A stretch of 64,000 nt of DNA from Neobacillus cucumis (GTDB lineage: Bacteria > Bacillota > Bacilli > Bacillales > Cytobacillaceae), in contig NZ_PGVE01000041.1 in assembly GCF_002860255.1 (NCBI RefSeq), positions 111,075-175,074 on the forward strand. The letters run 5' to 3'. Under the pieces are notes generated by a model that was given only the letters and a program-made list of their open reading frames with translations, was not told the origin of the DNA and ran no database searches. Positions within the stretch are counted from its first letter, which is position 1. Every line of letters starts with the position of its first letter. Of this stretch, positions 35,323 through 43,972 are shown one piece after another. The translations under genes were made by a program, and so were the position numbers.

Positions 35323-36687
35323 GTGGCACAACAAGAATTAAAAAGGGATTTAAAAAACCGGCATGTGCAATTAATTGCTATTGGTGGAACGATTGGAACG
35401 GGTTTATTTTTAGGATCTGGAAAAGCCATTCAGTTGGCAGGACCATCTATTATGTTTGCTTATTGTATAGTTGGAATTGCATGTTTCTTTGTTATGAGGG
35501 CATTAGGGGAACTTTTGTTATCAAAAGCAGGCTATAAGTCCTTTACAGATATTGCTGAAGATTACATTGGACCTTGGGCTGGTTATGTCACTGGATGGAC
35601 GTATTGGTTCTGTTGGATCATGACAGCCATGGCCGATATTATTGCCGTTGGAGTTTATGTTCAGTATTGGTTTGATATCCCGCAGTGGGTTCCTGCAATC
35701 ATATGCTTAGTCTTGTTATTGGGGCTAAATTTATTAACGGTAAAGCTCTTTGGAGAGTTAGAATTTTGGTTTGCCATTATTAAAGTTATTACAATCCTTG
35801 CATTGATTGGAATTGGGGTAATTTTACTGGTGATAGGTTTCAAGACAGAAGCAGGTAGGGTTTCTGTAAAAAATATATGGGAATATGGCGGTCTTTTTCC
35901 GCATGGTGTGTCAGGCTTTTTACTTTCCTTTCAAATGGTCGTTTTTGCCTATGTGGGTGTTGAACTGGTGGGAGTTTCTGCAGCAGAGACATCTAATCCA
36001 CAAAAAAATATCCCTTCGGCCATTAATAAAATTCCAGTAAGGATTCTATTTTTTTATGTTGGGGCACTTTTTATTCTTTTATGTATAAATCCATGGACAC
36101 AATTAAATGCTGATAACAGTCCTTTTGTAAAAACGTTTAGTTTAGTAGGGATTCCGATTGCAGCTGGAATTATTAATTTCGTCGTTTTAACATCAGCGGC
36201 CTCAGCATGCAACAGTGGTTTGTTTTCAACTAGCCGAATTCTATTTAACTTAAGCTCTAAAGGCCAAGGACCTGCGCCATTTTCTAAATTAAATAAAAAT
36301 TATGTACCAAGTAATGCTTTATTAGTTTCAGCACTAGTTTTATCAGTCGGGGCCCTTTTAAGTAAGCTGATTCCTGAACAAGCTTTTGGTATTGTTACAA
36401 CCATCAGTGCGATCTGTTTTATCTGGGTTTGGGGCATTATCTTAGTCTGTCATTTAAGGTACCGTAAAACAAGGCCAGATTTACGAAAAAAATCTACTTT
36501 TAAAGCTCCATTTACACCATTTATTAATTATGCTGTCCTAGCGTTATTTGCTGGTATTCTAGTTGTAATGCTATTTGCAGAAGCAACTCGGACAGCTTTA
36601 TTATTGACACCAATCTGGTTCATCCTATTAATTACCTTGTATTCTTTAAAAAGGAATAAGGATAAGAATATAAGAATATCCGCCTAA
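35323..36687 (+). CDS. cycA: amino acid permease, D-serine/D-alanine/glycine transporter type
   Basis: The 454-residue protein has about 12 transmembrane helices of the APC superfamily (AAT family). The N-terminal LKNRHVQLIAIGGTIGTGLF segment and FAYVGVELVGVSAAE are characteristic. It starts with GTG, preceded by RBS aggggga. The glycine riboswitch in its leader supports glycine, and perhaps alanine or serine, as substrate, matching CycA-type permeases. The proton-coupled direction is assumed to be uptake. Confidence 0.87.
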   Translation: MAQQELKRDLKNRHVQLIAIGGTIGTGLFLGSGKAIQLAGPSIMFAYCIVGIACFFVMRALGELLLSKAGYKSFTDIAEDYIGPWAGYVTGWTYWFCWIMTAMADIIAVGVYVQYWFDIPQWVPAIICLVLLLGLNLLTVKLFGELEFWFAIIKVITILALIGIGVILLVIGFKTEAGRVSVKNIWEYGGLFPHGVSGFLLSFQMVVFAYVGVELVGVSAAETSNPQKNIPSAINKIPVRILFFYVGALFILLCINPWTQLNADNSPFVKTFSLVGIPIAAGIINFVVLTSAASACNSGLFSTSRILFNLSSKGQGPAPFSKLNKNYVPSNALLVSALVLSVGALLSKLIPEQAFGIVTTISAICFIWVWGIILVCHLRYRKTRPDLRKKSTFKAPFTPFINYAVLALFAGILVVMLFAEATRTALLLTPIWFILLITLYSLKRNKDKNIRISA

Positions 36688-36700
36688 TGGTTAAAGCAAA

Positions 36701-36738
36701 GAACGAACCCGCAACTAAAAGAACGGGTTCGTTCTTTT
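36701..36738 (+). terminator. Rho-independent terminator after the permease
   Basis: Eleven-bp stem gaacgaacccg/cgggttcgttc with T4. Confidence 0.88.
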
Positions 36739-36853
36739 AGTTAACACAGACTTAACTAACATGAAATTTGACTCATAAATTTGTAATGTGGAATTGCCTT
36801 GCCAACATAAAATACACGGATTAGTAATTTTTATGGATGTTGGGGGGATCAAA

Positions 36854-37618
36854 TTGCAAAGAAAATGGTTCATTTTTCTTAGTGTAGCTTTTCTTTTGTT
36901 ATTTAGCCTATGTTTTGGTGTACCTTCTAGTTCAGCGGCGACAGTCAACAAATTTATTATTATTAATAAAGCAATCAACCGGCTAGCTTACTATGAAAAC
37001 GGTCAGTTGAAAAGGCAATTTAAAGTGGGGACAGGGAGAAGCCGTTCATTAACTCCTGAAGGCAAGTTCAAAATTGTAAACAAGATTGTTAATCGTCCAT
37101 ACTACACAGGTCACATTCCAGGTGGCGATCCTCGCAACCCGCTAGGTAATCGATGGATGGGTTTGAATGCACGTGGAACCTGGGGAACGACCTATGGGAT
37201 TCATGGAAATAATAACCCAAGCTCTATTGGTGGGTATGTGAGCAGTGGATGTGTTCGGATGTATGATAATGAAGTAGAATGGCTATTTAATCAGGTCCCT
37301 GTTAATACTCCAGTAGTTATTACCACTTCAAAAAGCTCTTTTGATGCCATCGCTGTGGCCAACGGATTAAAAGGCGGGAAAAGTACTCCTTCTGTCCCTG
37401 TGACGACAAGTGGGGAAATTCTCAAGAGAGGCAGCCGTGGGCCAGCTGTGGTGACCCTTCAAAAGAAGTTGACATCTATTGGCTTCAACACCAAAGGGAT
37501 TGATGGCATCTTTGGACCCAATACGGATAGTGCAGTCCGTAGTTACCAAAGAGCAAATCATTTACAAGTGGATGGGATCGTTGGTCCTATAACTAAAAAA
37601 GCGCTAGGACTAAAATAG
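36854..37618 (+). CDS. L,D-transpeptidase with peptidoglycan-binding domain
   Basis: The 254-residue secreted protein crosslinks or modifies peptidoglycan. An N-terminal signal peptide ends near SSSAA. The YkuD catalytic domain has His117 (GIHGNNN) and the nucleophile Cys133 (SSGCVRM). The last 65 residues form a PG_binding_1 module (GSRGPAVVTLQKKL, GPNTDSAVRSYQ). A TTG start at 36854 is preferred because a strong RBS (ggggggat) is placed before it; upstream in-frame ATGs have no RBS. Confidence 0.9.
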   Translation: MQRKWFIFLSVAFLLLFSLCFGVPSSSAATVNKFIIINKAINRLAYYENGQLKRQFKVGTGRSRSLTPEGKFKIVNKIVNRPYYTGHIPGGDPRNPLGNRWMGLNARGTWGTTYGIHGNNNPSSIGGYVSSGCVRMYDNEVEWLFNQVPVNTPVVITTSKSSFDAIAVANGLKGGKSTPSVPVTTSGEILKRGSRGPAVVTLQKKLTSIGFNTKGIDGIFGPNTDSAVRSYQRANHLQVDGIVGPITKKALGLK

Positions 37619-37671
37619 CCATCTAAGATGTAAGCTGCTCGATGCTGGGCAGCTATATTTTTACACCCATA

Positions 37672-37700
37672 TAAAAAAGACTTACCAAGTAATGGTAAGC
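37672..37700 (-). terminator. terminator of the EmrAB operon
   Basis: On the minus strand a stem cttacc/ggtaag is followed by tcttttttat, just downstream of the emrB-like stop. A weak plus-strand stem (agctgctc/gggcagct, 37633-37652) may serve the transpeptidase gene. Confidence 0.7.
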
Positions 37701-37719
37701 CTTAAACGTCTCCTGAATT

Positions 37720-39543
37720 TTACTGTTCCTTTATTTGCGCCCGTTTTACAAAGAAAACTAAAACTAAGGCTATGAATGCAATAATGGTAGCAACTATAAA
37801 GGCATCATTTATCCCATCTATCGTTGTTTGTTTCATTACTTGCCCATAGATTACATAGGTAGTTAGTTGTTTCCCGGCAGCCGTGGGCATGTGTGTTAAA
37901 CCTGATAACATTTGAGTAAGTTGTGAAAATTGACCCGCGATAAAGGAATTACCGCTAGTGATTGTATTTGTATACTCACCATAATGTACCCCTGACCTTG
38001 TTGTCATAACGGTAACAAGGAAGGCAGTACCAATACTGCCGGCAATTTGTCTTGCTGTGTTAGAGGCAGCAGTACCGTGTGCTCCAAGGTGACGAGGTAA
38101 TTGATTTAAACCTTCCGTCATGATCGTCATCATAATGAATGACATTCCAAACATCCTAAATACATATAGGAGTAGGAGATGGGTGTAACTAGTTGTCATA
38201 CTTAATTTCGTAAATTGCCAAGTAGTAATCACCGTTATAGTTAAACCTATAACTCCAAGCCATCTCGCACCGATTTTATCAAACAGTGCACCTGAGATCG
38301 GTGACATTATTCCCATTATAATGGCACCTGGCAGCATCAGTAAACCTGATTCTAAGGCAGTAAAGCCACGAATATTTTGCAAGTATATTGGGAGTAAGAT
38401 CATCGCACCAAACATGGCCATGTTGACAATCATACTAATAATAGTGGTTAATGCGAAAATATCATATTTAAATACTCTAAGATCTAACATTGGTTTATCA
38501 GTAGTAAGTTCACGCCAGATAAATGCCAGGATAAAAATAGCTCCGACAGTTAAGGAAACGACAACAGTTGAACTGTCCCAGCCATCACTTCCTGCTTCAC
38601 TAAATCCATATAACAAAAATCCAAAACCTAATGTAGAAAATAATAAACCTGGGAAATCAAATTTAGGATTCGTTGTTTTAGTTACATCTTTCATCCACAA
38701 GAAGCTAAATATCAAATCAAGTATACCAATTGGAATAACAATATCAAACAATAATCTCCATGAATAATGCCCAATCAGCCACCCGGATAAGGTTGGACCG
38801 ATTGCAGGAGCAAAGATCATAACAACGCCCATAAGCCCCATGGCCTTCCCGCGTTTTTCAGGAGGGAAGAGGGCGAAAAAGACAGTCATCAAGAGGGGCA
38901 TAATGATACCCGCACCGCTCGCTTGAATGACACGTCCTACCATCAGCATCGTAAAGTTTAATGATAGGGAACATACTAATGAACCCAAGGTAAATAGAAA
39001 AATCGCAGCAATAAAAAGTTTCCTAGTTCCAAATTTCTCAATTAAATAAGCTGTAACTGGAATTAGAATTCCGTTAACAAGCATATAACCTGTTGATAAC
39101 CATTGTACAGTACTTGCAGAAACTCCTAAATCATTCATAATATGTGGAATAGCTACATTAAGTAATGTTTGGTTAAGAATCGCGACAAATGCGCCCAGCA
39201 TTAAGGCTGTAAGAATTTTTCCGGTTCCTGAAGATTTTTCAGTTTCTCTTTCTGCTTGTTTCGATTCTTTAATGATTTCTTCCTTCGGTTGTACTTCGGC
39301 TTGAACATACTCCAAAGCCGGTTCGGCTATTGCATTATCTTCAAGCATTTCTTCTACTTGACTAGATAAATCTTGATCAATCTGCTTTTTATCAATCATT
39401 TCTGCATGAGAGATATTGTCTGTCTCTAATTTTTTTACTTCTGCTTGACCTTTTTTTGATTTTTTTTGTTTCATTACACCAAAATTGATTAACAGAAGTA
39501 CCAAAATACATAAAAGGGCATAAACCGTGATATATATTGACAT
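37720..39543 (-). CDS. DHA2-family MFS drug efflux permease (EmrB/QacA type) with N-terminal extension
   Basis: The 607-residue protein has a 14-helix MFS core (from about residue 110) with LNQTLLNVAIPHIMNDL and the motif C region APAIGPTLSGWLIG, typical of EmrB. It carries an unusual N-terminal extension: one extra hydrophobic helix (residues 4-23), a lysine-rich stretch and about 70 highly charged acidic residues. It partners with the adjacent HlyD/EmrA-type protein, and the operon starts with a MarR repressor. The substrate is unknown. Confidence 0.9.
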   Translation of the reverse strand: MSIYITVYALLCILVLLLINFGVMKQKKSKKGQAEVKKLETDNISHAEMIDKKQIDQDLSSQVEEMLEDNAIAEPALEYVQAEVQPKEEIIKESKQAERETEKSSGTGKILTALMLGAFVAILNQTLLNVAIPHIMNDLGVSASTVQWLSTGYMLVNGILIPVTAYLIEKFGTRKLFIAAIFLFTLGSLVCSLSLNFTMLMVGRVIQASGAGIIMPLLMTVFFALFPPEKRGKAMGLMGVVMIFAPAIGPTLSGWLIGHYSWRLLFDIVIPIGILDLIFSFLWMKDVTKTTNPKFDFPGLLFSTLGFGFLLYGFSEAGSDGWDSSTVVVSLTVGAIFILAFIWRELTTDKPMLDLRVFKYDIFALTTIISMIVNMAMFGAMILLPIYLQNIRGFTALESGLLMLPGAIIMGIMSPISGALFDKIGARWLGVIGLTITVITTWQFTKLSMTTSYTHLLLLYVFRMFGMSFIMMTIMTEGLNQLPRHLGAHGTAASNTARQIAGSIGTAFLVTVMTTRSGVHYGEYTNTITSGNSFIAGQFSQLTQMLSGLTHMPTAAGKQLTTYVIYGQVMKQTTIDGINDAFIVATIIAFIALVLVFFVKRAQIKEQ

Positions 39544-39551
39544 CTTATCAC

Positions 39552-40205
39552 CTACTTATGAATTCGCACGGTCACGTTCATACCAGGAACAATTCCTACA
39601 CCTTTATTGTCATCAATTGATACTTTGACAGGAACCACTTGTGTAACCTTTGTGTAGTTTGCTGTGTTATTGGAGCTTGGTAATAATGAAAACGTACCTG
39701 CTGTCGCAAGTCCTAATTGTTGTACTTTGCCTTTTAAGGTTGAATTAGGGAAAGCATCTACAAAAATGTCAACATCCTGTCCTACGGCAATTTCATCAAT
39801 CTTTGTTTCATCAATGTTTGCTGTTACCCATAAATTATTTAAATCATATACTTGAGCAAGCGGGGTTCCAGCTGCTACGAATGAATTTTGAACAGCGCTG
39901 CTTTGTACAACGGTCCCGTCTGTTGGAAGAGTGACTTTCATTTCTGTCGGCTGCCCATCAGTTCCTGTTGTTAAAATTGTACCAATAGTATCATCTTTAG
40001 AAAAACGATCCCCAACTTTACCATTCCAACCTGTTAATTTTCCGTTTGCAGGGGCAGCGATGGATACTTGTTGTCCAGCGATTTGCGCATTATCCGTTGT
40101 TAAATAATTAACAGTTTTATTATAGTAGGCGTAACCTGCAAAACCTCCACCTACTAGGATAATTAAGATAATAATGTTGACTAAAAGTAAACGTCTCGTA
40201 CTCAT
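39552..40205 (-). CDS. HlyD/EmrA family membrane fusion protein
   Basis: A 217-residue protein with one N-terminal membrane anchor (residues 8-28) and two lipoyl/barrel-sandwich halves (VSIAAPANGKLTGW, TLPTDGTVVQSS). It ends with a short beta-barrel. There is no long coiled coil between the halves, as common in Gram-positive members. It links to the EmrB-type permease encoded 8 bp downstream and lies 5 bp after marR. Confidence 0.9.
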   Translation of the reverse strand: MSTRRLLLVNIIILIILVGGGFAGYAYYNKTVNYLTTDNAQIAGQQVSIAAPANGKLTGWNGKVGDRFSKDDTIGTILTTGTDGQPTEMKVTLPTDGTVVQSSAVQNSFVAAGTPLAQVYDLNNLWVTANIDETKIDEIAVGQDVDIFVDAFPNSTLKGKVQQLGLATAGTFSLLPSSNNTANYTKVTQVVPVKVSIDDNKGVGIVPGMNVTVRIHK

Positions 40206-40210
40206 TAAAA

Positions 40211-40651
40211 TTATTCCTCCTCTATAGATAGCTTTTCTAAAACCAGTTTATGAAGTCGCAGCAAGTGCGAGATTTCCTCTTCAGGTAGTTCAAAGACTTC
40301 TTTCATCTTCTTCATTAGCATAGAATCAGAAGAATTAAATTGATCTAATGTTTTCCTTCCTTCATCTGTTAAACGAATAGAGACACTCCTTCTATCTCCT
40401 GGTGGTACCACTCTTTCAACTAAGCCGCTATGGACGAGGCGGTCAATTACCCCGCTAACGGTACTGTTAGTCAGTCTTAATTTTTCAGCGAGTTCTCCTA
40501 AACTGATATTAGGATTGTAGTTAATTTTGTATAAAGCCTTTAATTGTACAGGGGTGATGCCTAATCTTTCTGCATCAAATTTCACAAGTCTATTGTAGGC
40601 TTTGTTGATTTCGATAAAACTAACTAAAATTTCATTGTTTAGAATATCCAT
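40211..40651 (-). CDS. MarR family transcriptional regulator
   Basis: The 146-residue winged-helix protein has the recognition region LGELAEKLRLTNSTVSGVID (about residues 55-74) and the wing RSVSIRLTDEG. It is the first gene of the operon with the EmrA/EmrB-like pump. It probably represses its own promoter until a phenolic or drug-like ligand binds. A palindrome at 40700-40715 just upstream is a likely operator. Confidence 0.93.
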   Translation of the reverse strand: MDILNNEILVSFIEINKAYNRLVKFDAERLGITPVQLKALYKINYNPNISLGELAEKLRLTNSTVSGVIDRLVHSGLVERVVPPGDRRSVSIRLTDEGRKTLDQFNSSDSMLMKKMKEVFELPEEEISHLLRLHKLVLEKLSIEEE

Positions 40652-40699
40652 TTTATTAGCCCCCCTTTCATTCTACAATCTAATATTATCGATAAGAAT

Positions 40700-40715
40700 A
40701 TTTCGTGTGCGAAAT
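40700..40715. promoter_or_regulatory. MarR-type operator candidate
   Basis: A perfect palindrome atttcg-tgtg-cgaaat lies about 50 bp before the marR start codon, in the promoter region. Binding by the adjacent MarR protein is inferred. Confidence 0.55.
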
Positions 40716-40830
40716 AAATTATAATTGTAGACAGGAAAATTTGTCAACTTAAATGATGTGGTGTCAGGTTACTGGATGTAATCATAAACTCTTCTTAAAG
40801 GGATTTTTTTATACAAAAGGGGAAGTGTTA

Positions 40831-41193
40831 ATGAAAATTGAGATGCAAAAGGCAAATATGTTAGCTGAAAATATCAATGATTTTATCAGGTATGTACAAA
40901 AAAACCACGAGCAAAAAAACAACTTTAGGTTTCATTCTGATAAATTGTATCAAGTAAAATTGTTTGTTGAGGAGTTTAAGTTTCAGATTATCGCCGACGA
41001 ACTTCTTAGAATCAATCAGTACTCATGGGACGGAAAGTATACTTATTACTTAGTTGACTGTTTCAAAAAGGGAATGGACATCATAGATGAATACGTTAGA
41101 AAAAACTACGAAGAGCTTTATCTTTTAACGTCAAGACTTTATATATTAAAGGACTTACTTCAATTAGTTAGCGGAACGGAAACTTATGCTTAG
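40831..41193 (+). CDS. hypothetical helical protein
   Basis: A 120-residue, mainly alpha-helical, charged soluble protein. RBS aaaagggga precedes the ATG at 40831. An in-frame extension from 40753 has no RBS. No domain was recognised. It stands alone between the efflux operon and a secreted protease and has its own terminator, so it is probably expressed. Confidence 0.65.
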   Translation: MKIEMQKANMLAENINDFIRYVQKNHEQKNNFRFHSDKLYQVKLFVEEFKFQIIADELLRINQYSWDGKYTYYLVDCFKKGMDIIDEYVRKNYEELYLLTSRLYILKDLLQLVSGTETYA

Positions 41194-41207
41194 AATATTT
41201 AAAAAAG

Positions 41208-41240
41208 AGCCTGTTCCAACCTGAAAGGAACAGGCTTTCG
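41208..41240 (+). terminator. Rho-independent terminator after the hypothetical gene
   Basis: Ten-bp stem agcctgttcc/ggaacaggct with TTT. The following 41241-41669 is AT-rich leader sequence with no convincing gene. Confidence 0.8.
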
Positions 41241-41669
41241 GTAATATATATTTATGTATGCTAGTTCAATATTATCTTATTTTACTGAATAAACTAAAAA
41301 TACACTTTACCAGATATGTCATTCATCATATAATGTTCTTAATAAAGTGTTTTACATTAAATTACATAAGTTACAATTTTAGTAGTCATTAAATTATTAA
41401 TAGACTAAAGGTGGTGATGCCGTGATCTAAAATTATTGTGCTAAATCATTATCAAAGTCACCTTAGTTATCTACCTTTCATTTTCTCCATCTATCCTTAT
41501 TTAAGGAATTTTAAATTAATTCTTTATGTCAAAAATCTCACCTGCACATTACTTCGAATTTTCTTAGACGATTCAAATCTGAAAACTTACACCCTATGAA
41601 CAAACTAAATATGGTAGCTTAAAAGTTTTACTCATTGTGAATTTCTTGAAATAGAGAGGAATGATTCTT

Positions 41670-43712
41670 TTGAGAAAAAATAAGGTCTGGGCTATTTTAT
41701 CTACTACTGCACTTGCCAGTAGTATTATTCTGCCTTCTAGCATCGTTAGCGGGCAAACGCAGGGATATAATGCGAATCCTAGTATACAAGATGTCGGTTC
41801 AAAACTTCGATCTGAATCCCTTGAAGAGGCGAAAGAGGCGAATAAAATTGACCTTTCAGGTTCTAGCACAGAGACTAGTCAAACTAGCAGTTCATCTAAT
41901 ACCCTCACTCAAGAGAATGTAGGGATTGTGAAAAAGTGGTTAACAAATAATGATTATACTGCAAAATATACCTTAACAGATTTTACCCTACGAGCAGTTG
42001 GTAAATATGGAGAGGTCTGGGTAGCTAATAACTTAAGCTATCCTACAAATGATCCTAGGAACGGGAAAGTTGCCATATCTGATGAACAGGTAAATTACTT
42101 ATTAAATCAATTTGATAACAATATGTATGAAAAAGAGACTTCGTTTTTTGGAAAGCCAAAAGAAAGAACTGGTGAGGATGGTTATAATGGATGGTATAAG
42201 GATAAAAGTGGAAGAACGGTAATATTGATCGACAATATTAAAGATGCTAGCTACTATAACCCTAATTATCCTAGTTACATAGCCGGTTATTTCTCACCTA
42301 GCATAAGTGATTTTGCTGACCGAAATGTAATGACCATCGATGCCTATGACTGGGTAAATAGAACCGGTCCTAATTCAGCAAATCCATATTTGTATGAAGG
42401 GGTATTTGCTCATGAATTTCAGCATCTGCTACACCGTGATTCAGACGCTGCTGAAGAAAATTTTGTTAATGAAGGATTATCAGATTTTGCTCAGTATCTG
42501 GTAGGATACGGTCATTCCACCAAACATGTAGAGTTCTTTATGAATAATCTTCGGAATTCATTAACAATTTGGGGGGACCAAAGTGATCTGCAAATACTAG
42601 GAGACTATGGTACTGCTTATCTTTTCCAACTTTACTTATATGAAAGATTTGGAGAGCCATTTATTCAAGCAGAATTCAAAAATCAAAGGCAAGGTATTTC
42701 TGGAATTAATGAATCATTAAAAGAGATAGGTGCGAAAGAGGATTTCGCCACACTTTATCAAGATTATATGACAGCAGTAATGGTAGATGGAAAATATTTA
42801 GGTAGTAATACGTTTAAGTACAATTTAATAGATTTAAAGCCGAATATTTCAGCAGTGAAACAAGATAATATAGTGCCAGCCTGGGGTACAGACTTAAAAA
42901 CCATTATTCCTGATAAGAAAATAGACCATTTGTACTTTAAAGGCTTAGATTTCTTATCAACAAAATGGACATCTGCTGAGGATCCAACGAGAGGAAAGGT
43001 TCTTTGGAGTAATGAAGGGGACCAAGCTGACAATTTCCTTATCAAAGAACTTGATTTGACGAATCTTACTCAAGCTGCTGTCTCCTTTGATACAAAATAT
43101 GACATTGAAGAGCAGTGGGATTTTGGAGCGGTACAGGTTTCAACCGATAATGGGAAAACATGGACTTCCCTTTCCAATGCAGATACCCGTAGTGATCTTG
43201 TGAATGGTGGTTATCCAAAAATCAAGGAGAATTTACCTGGGTTTACAGGCAGCTCAAATGGATGGAAAACAGAGACATTTGACCTTAGCCAATATAAAGG
43301 TCAAAAGATATTGCTTGGTTTCCGTTATCTGACGGATTGGGGGTTCAATGAGGCAGGCTGGTACTTGTCAAATCTCCAATTAAACGGGAATCTTATTGAT
43401 AAGATGGAGGATACATCTGGCTTTATGAGTCTAGAACAGGCAACAAAAGAGTATGTTAATTATCAAGTGCAATTTATTGGGTATAAGAAGGGGGCTGCAA
43501 ACGGAACCGAAAGCCATGTAAAAGTCATCCGATTCCCAAGCCTGGTAAATATGTCTGAAGCTGATCGCTTAGATTTAAAGAATATGTTACGCAGTGCAGA
43601 GTTTGAAAAAGTAGTGATGATGACAACGTACGCTGCTCCTGAAGGTAAGAATGGAAGCGTCGATTATAATTATGACGTGGTCATGAAAAATACAAGCAAG
43701 AAATCAAAGTAA
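41670..43712 (+). CDS. secreted M6-type metalloprotease (immune inhibitor A-like)
   Basis: A 680-residue protein with a signal peptide (basic start, hydrophobic core to about residue 25). The zinc site HEFQH is at about residues 248-252 and a distal Glu is in VNEGLSDFA. A C-terminal MAM/jelly-roll-like domain carries KYDIEEQWDFGAVQVSTDNG, as in InhA proteases. The TTG at 41670 is used because RBS agagagga lies 9 nt upstream; the ATG at 41661 touches the RBS. It is exported and probably degrades host or environmental proteins. Confidence 0.85.
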   Translation: MRKNKVWAILSTTALASSIILPSSIVSGQTQGYNANPSIQDVGSKLRSESLEEAKEANKIDLSGSSTETSQTSSSSNTLTQENVGIVKKWLTNNDYTAKYTLTDFTLRAVGKYGEVWVANNLSYPTNDPRNGKVAISDEQVNYLLNQFDNNMYEKETSFFGKPKERTGEDGYNGWYKDKSGRTVILIDNIKDASYYNPNYPSYIAGYFSPSISDFADRNVMTIDAYDWVNRTGPNSANPYLYEGVFAHEFQHLLHRDSDAAEENFVNEGLSDFAQYLVGYGHSTKHVEFFMNNLRNSLTIWGDQSDLQILGDYGTAYLFQLYLYERFGEPFIQAEFKNQRQGISGINESLKEIGAKEDFATLYQDYMTAVMVDGKYLGSNTFKYNLIDLKPNISAVKQDNIVPAWGTDLKTIIPDKKIDHLYFKGLDFLSTKWTSAEDPTRGKVLWSNEGDQADNFLIKELDLTNLTQAAVSFDTKYDIEEQWDFGAVQVSTDNGKTWTSLSNADTRSDLVNGGYPKIKENLPGFTGSSNGWKTETFDLSQYKGQKILLGFRYLTDWGFNEAGWYLSNLQLNGNLIDKMEDTSGFMSLEQATKEYVNYQVQFIGYKKGAANGTESHVKVIRFPSLVNMSEADRLDLKNMLRSAEFEKVVMMTTYAAPEGKNGSVDYNYDVVMKNTSKKSK

Positions 43713-43736
43713 GAAAATCATAGACCAAACCATAAG

Positions 43737-43778
43737 AAAGACCCGACTATTGGAGAAGTTTAGTCGGGTTTTTCTTTC
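43737..43778 (+). terminator. Rho-independent terminator after the protease
   Basis: Stem aaagacccgacta/tagtcgggttttt with a T tail. Confidence 0.85.
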
Positions 43779-43972
43779 TCTCGCTATATAGCCATTGCTG
43801 AATTTAATAAATGTTCCATTTAAATCATAGTATAATAATAATTAATTCTTAGATTTAATAGGGATTGAAAAAAATATAAAGTTTTTTCTGGTTATAATGA
43901 TGTTTGTTCAGGATTATACATAAATATATTTTTAAAAATGTAAGAGACCACTAAGTTGAGGTAGTGTATAGG

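Noticed and set aside
41401..41470. Possible type I holin-like toxin gene, because of a ggtggtgatgcc leader-like string and an inverted repeat with tcaaagtcacctta
   Set aside because: The frame after the leader is closed at once (GTG ATC TAA) and no hydrophobic peptide can be read; at most a decayed fragment.
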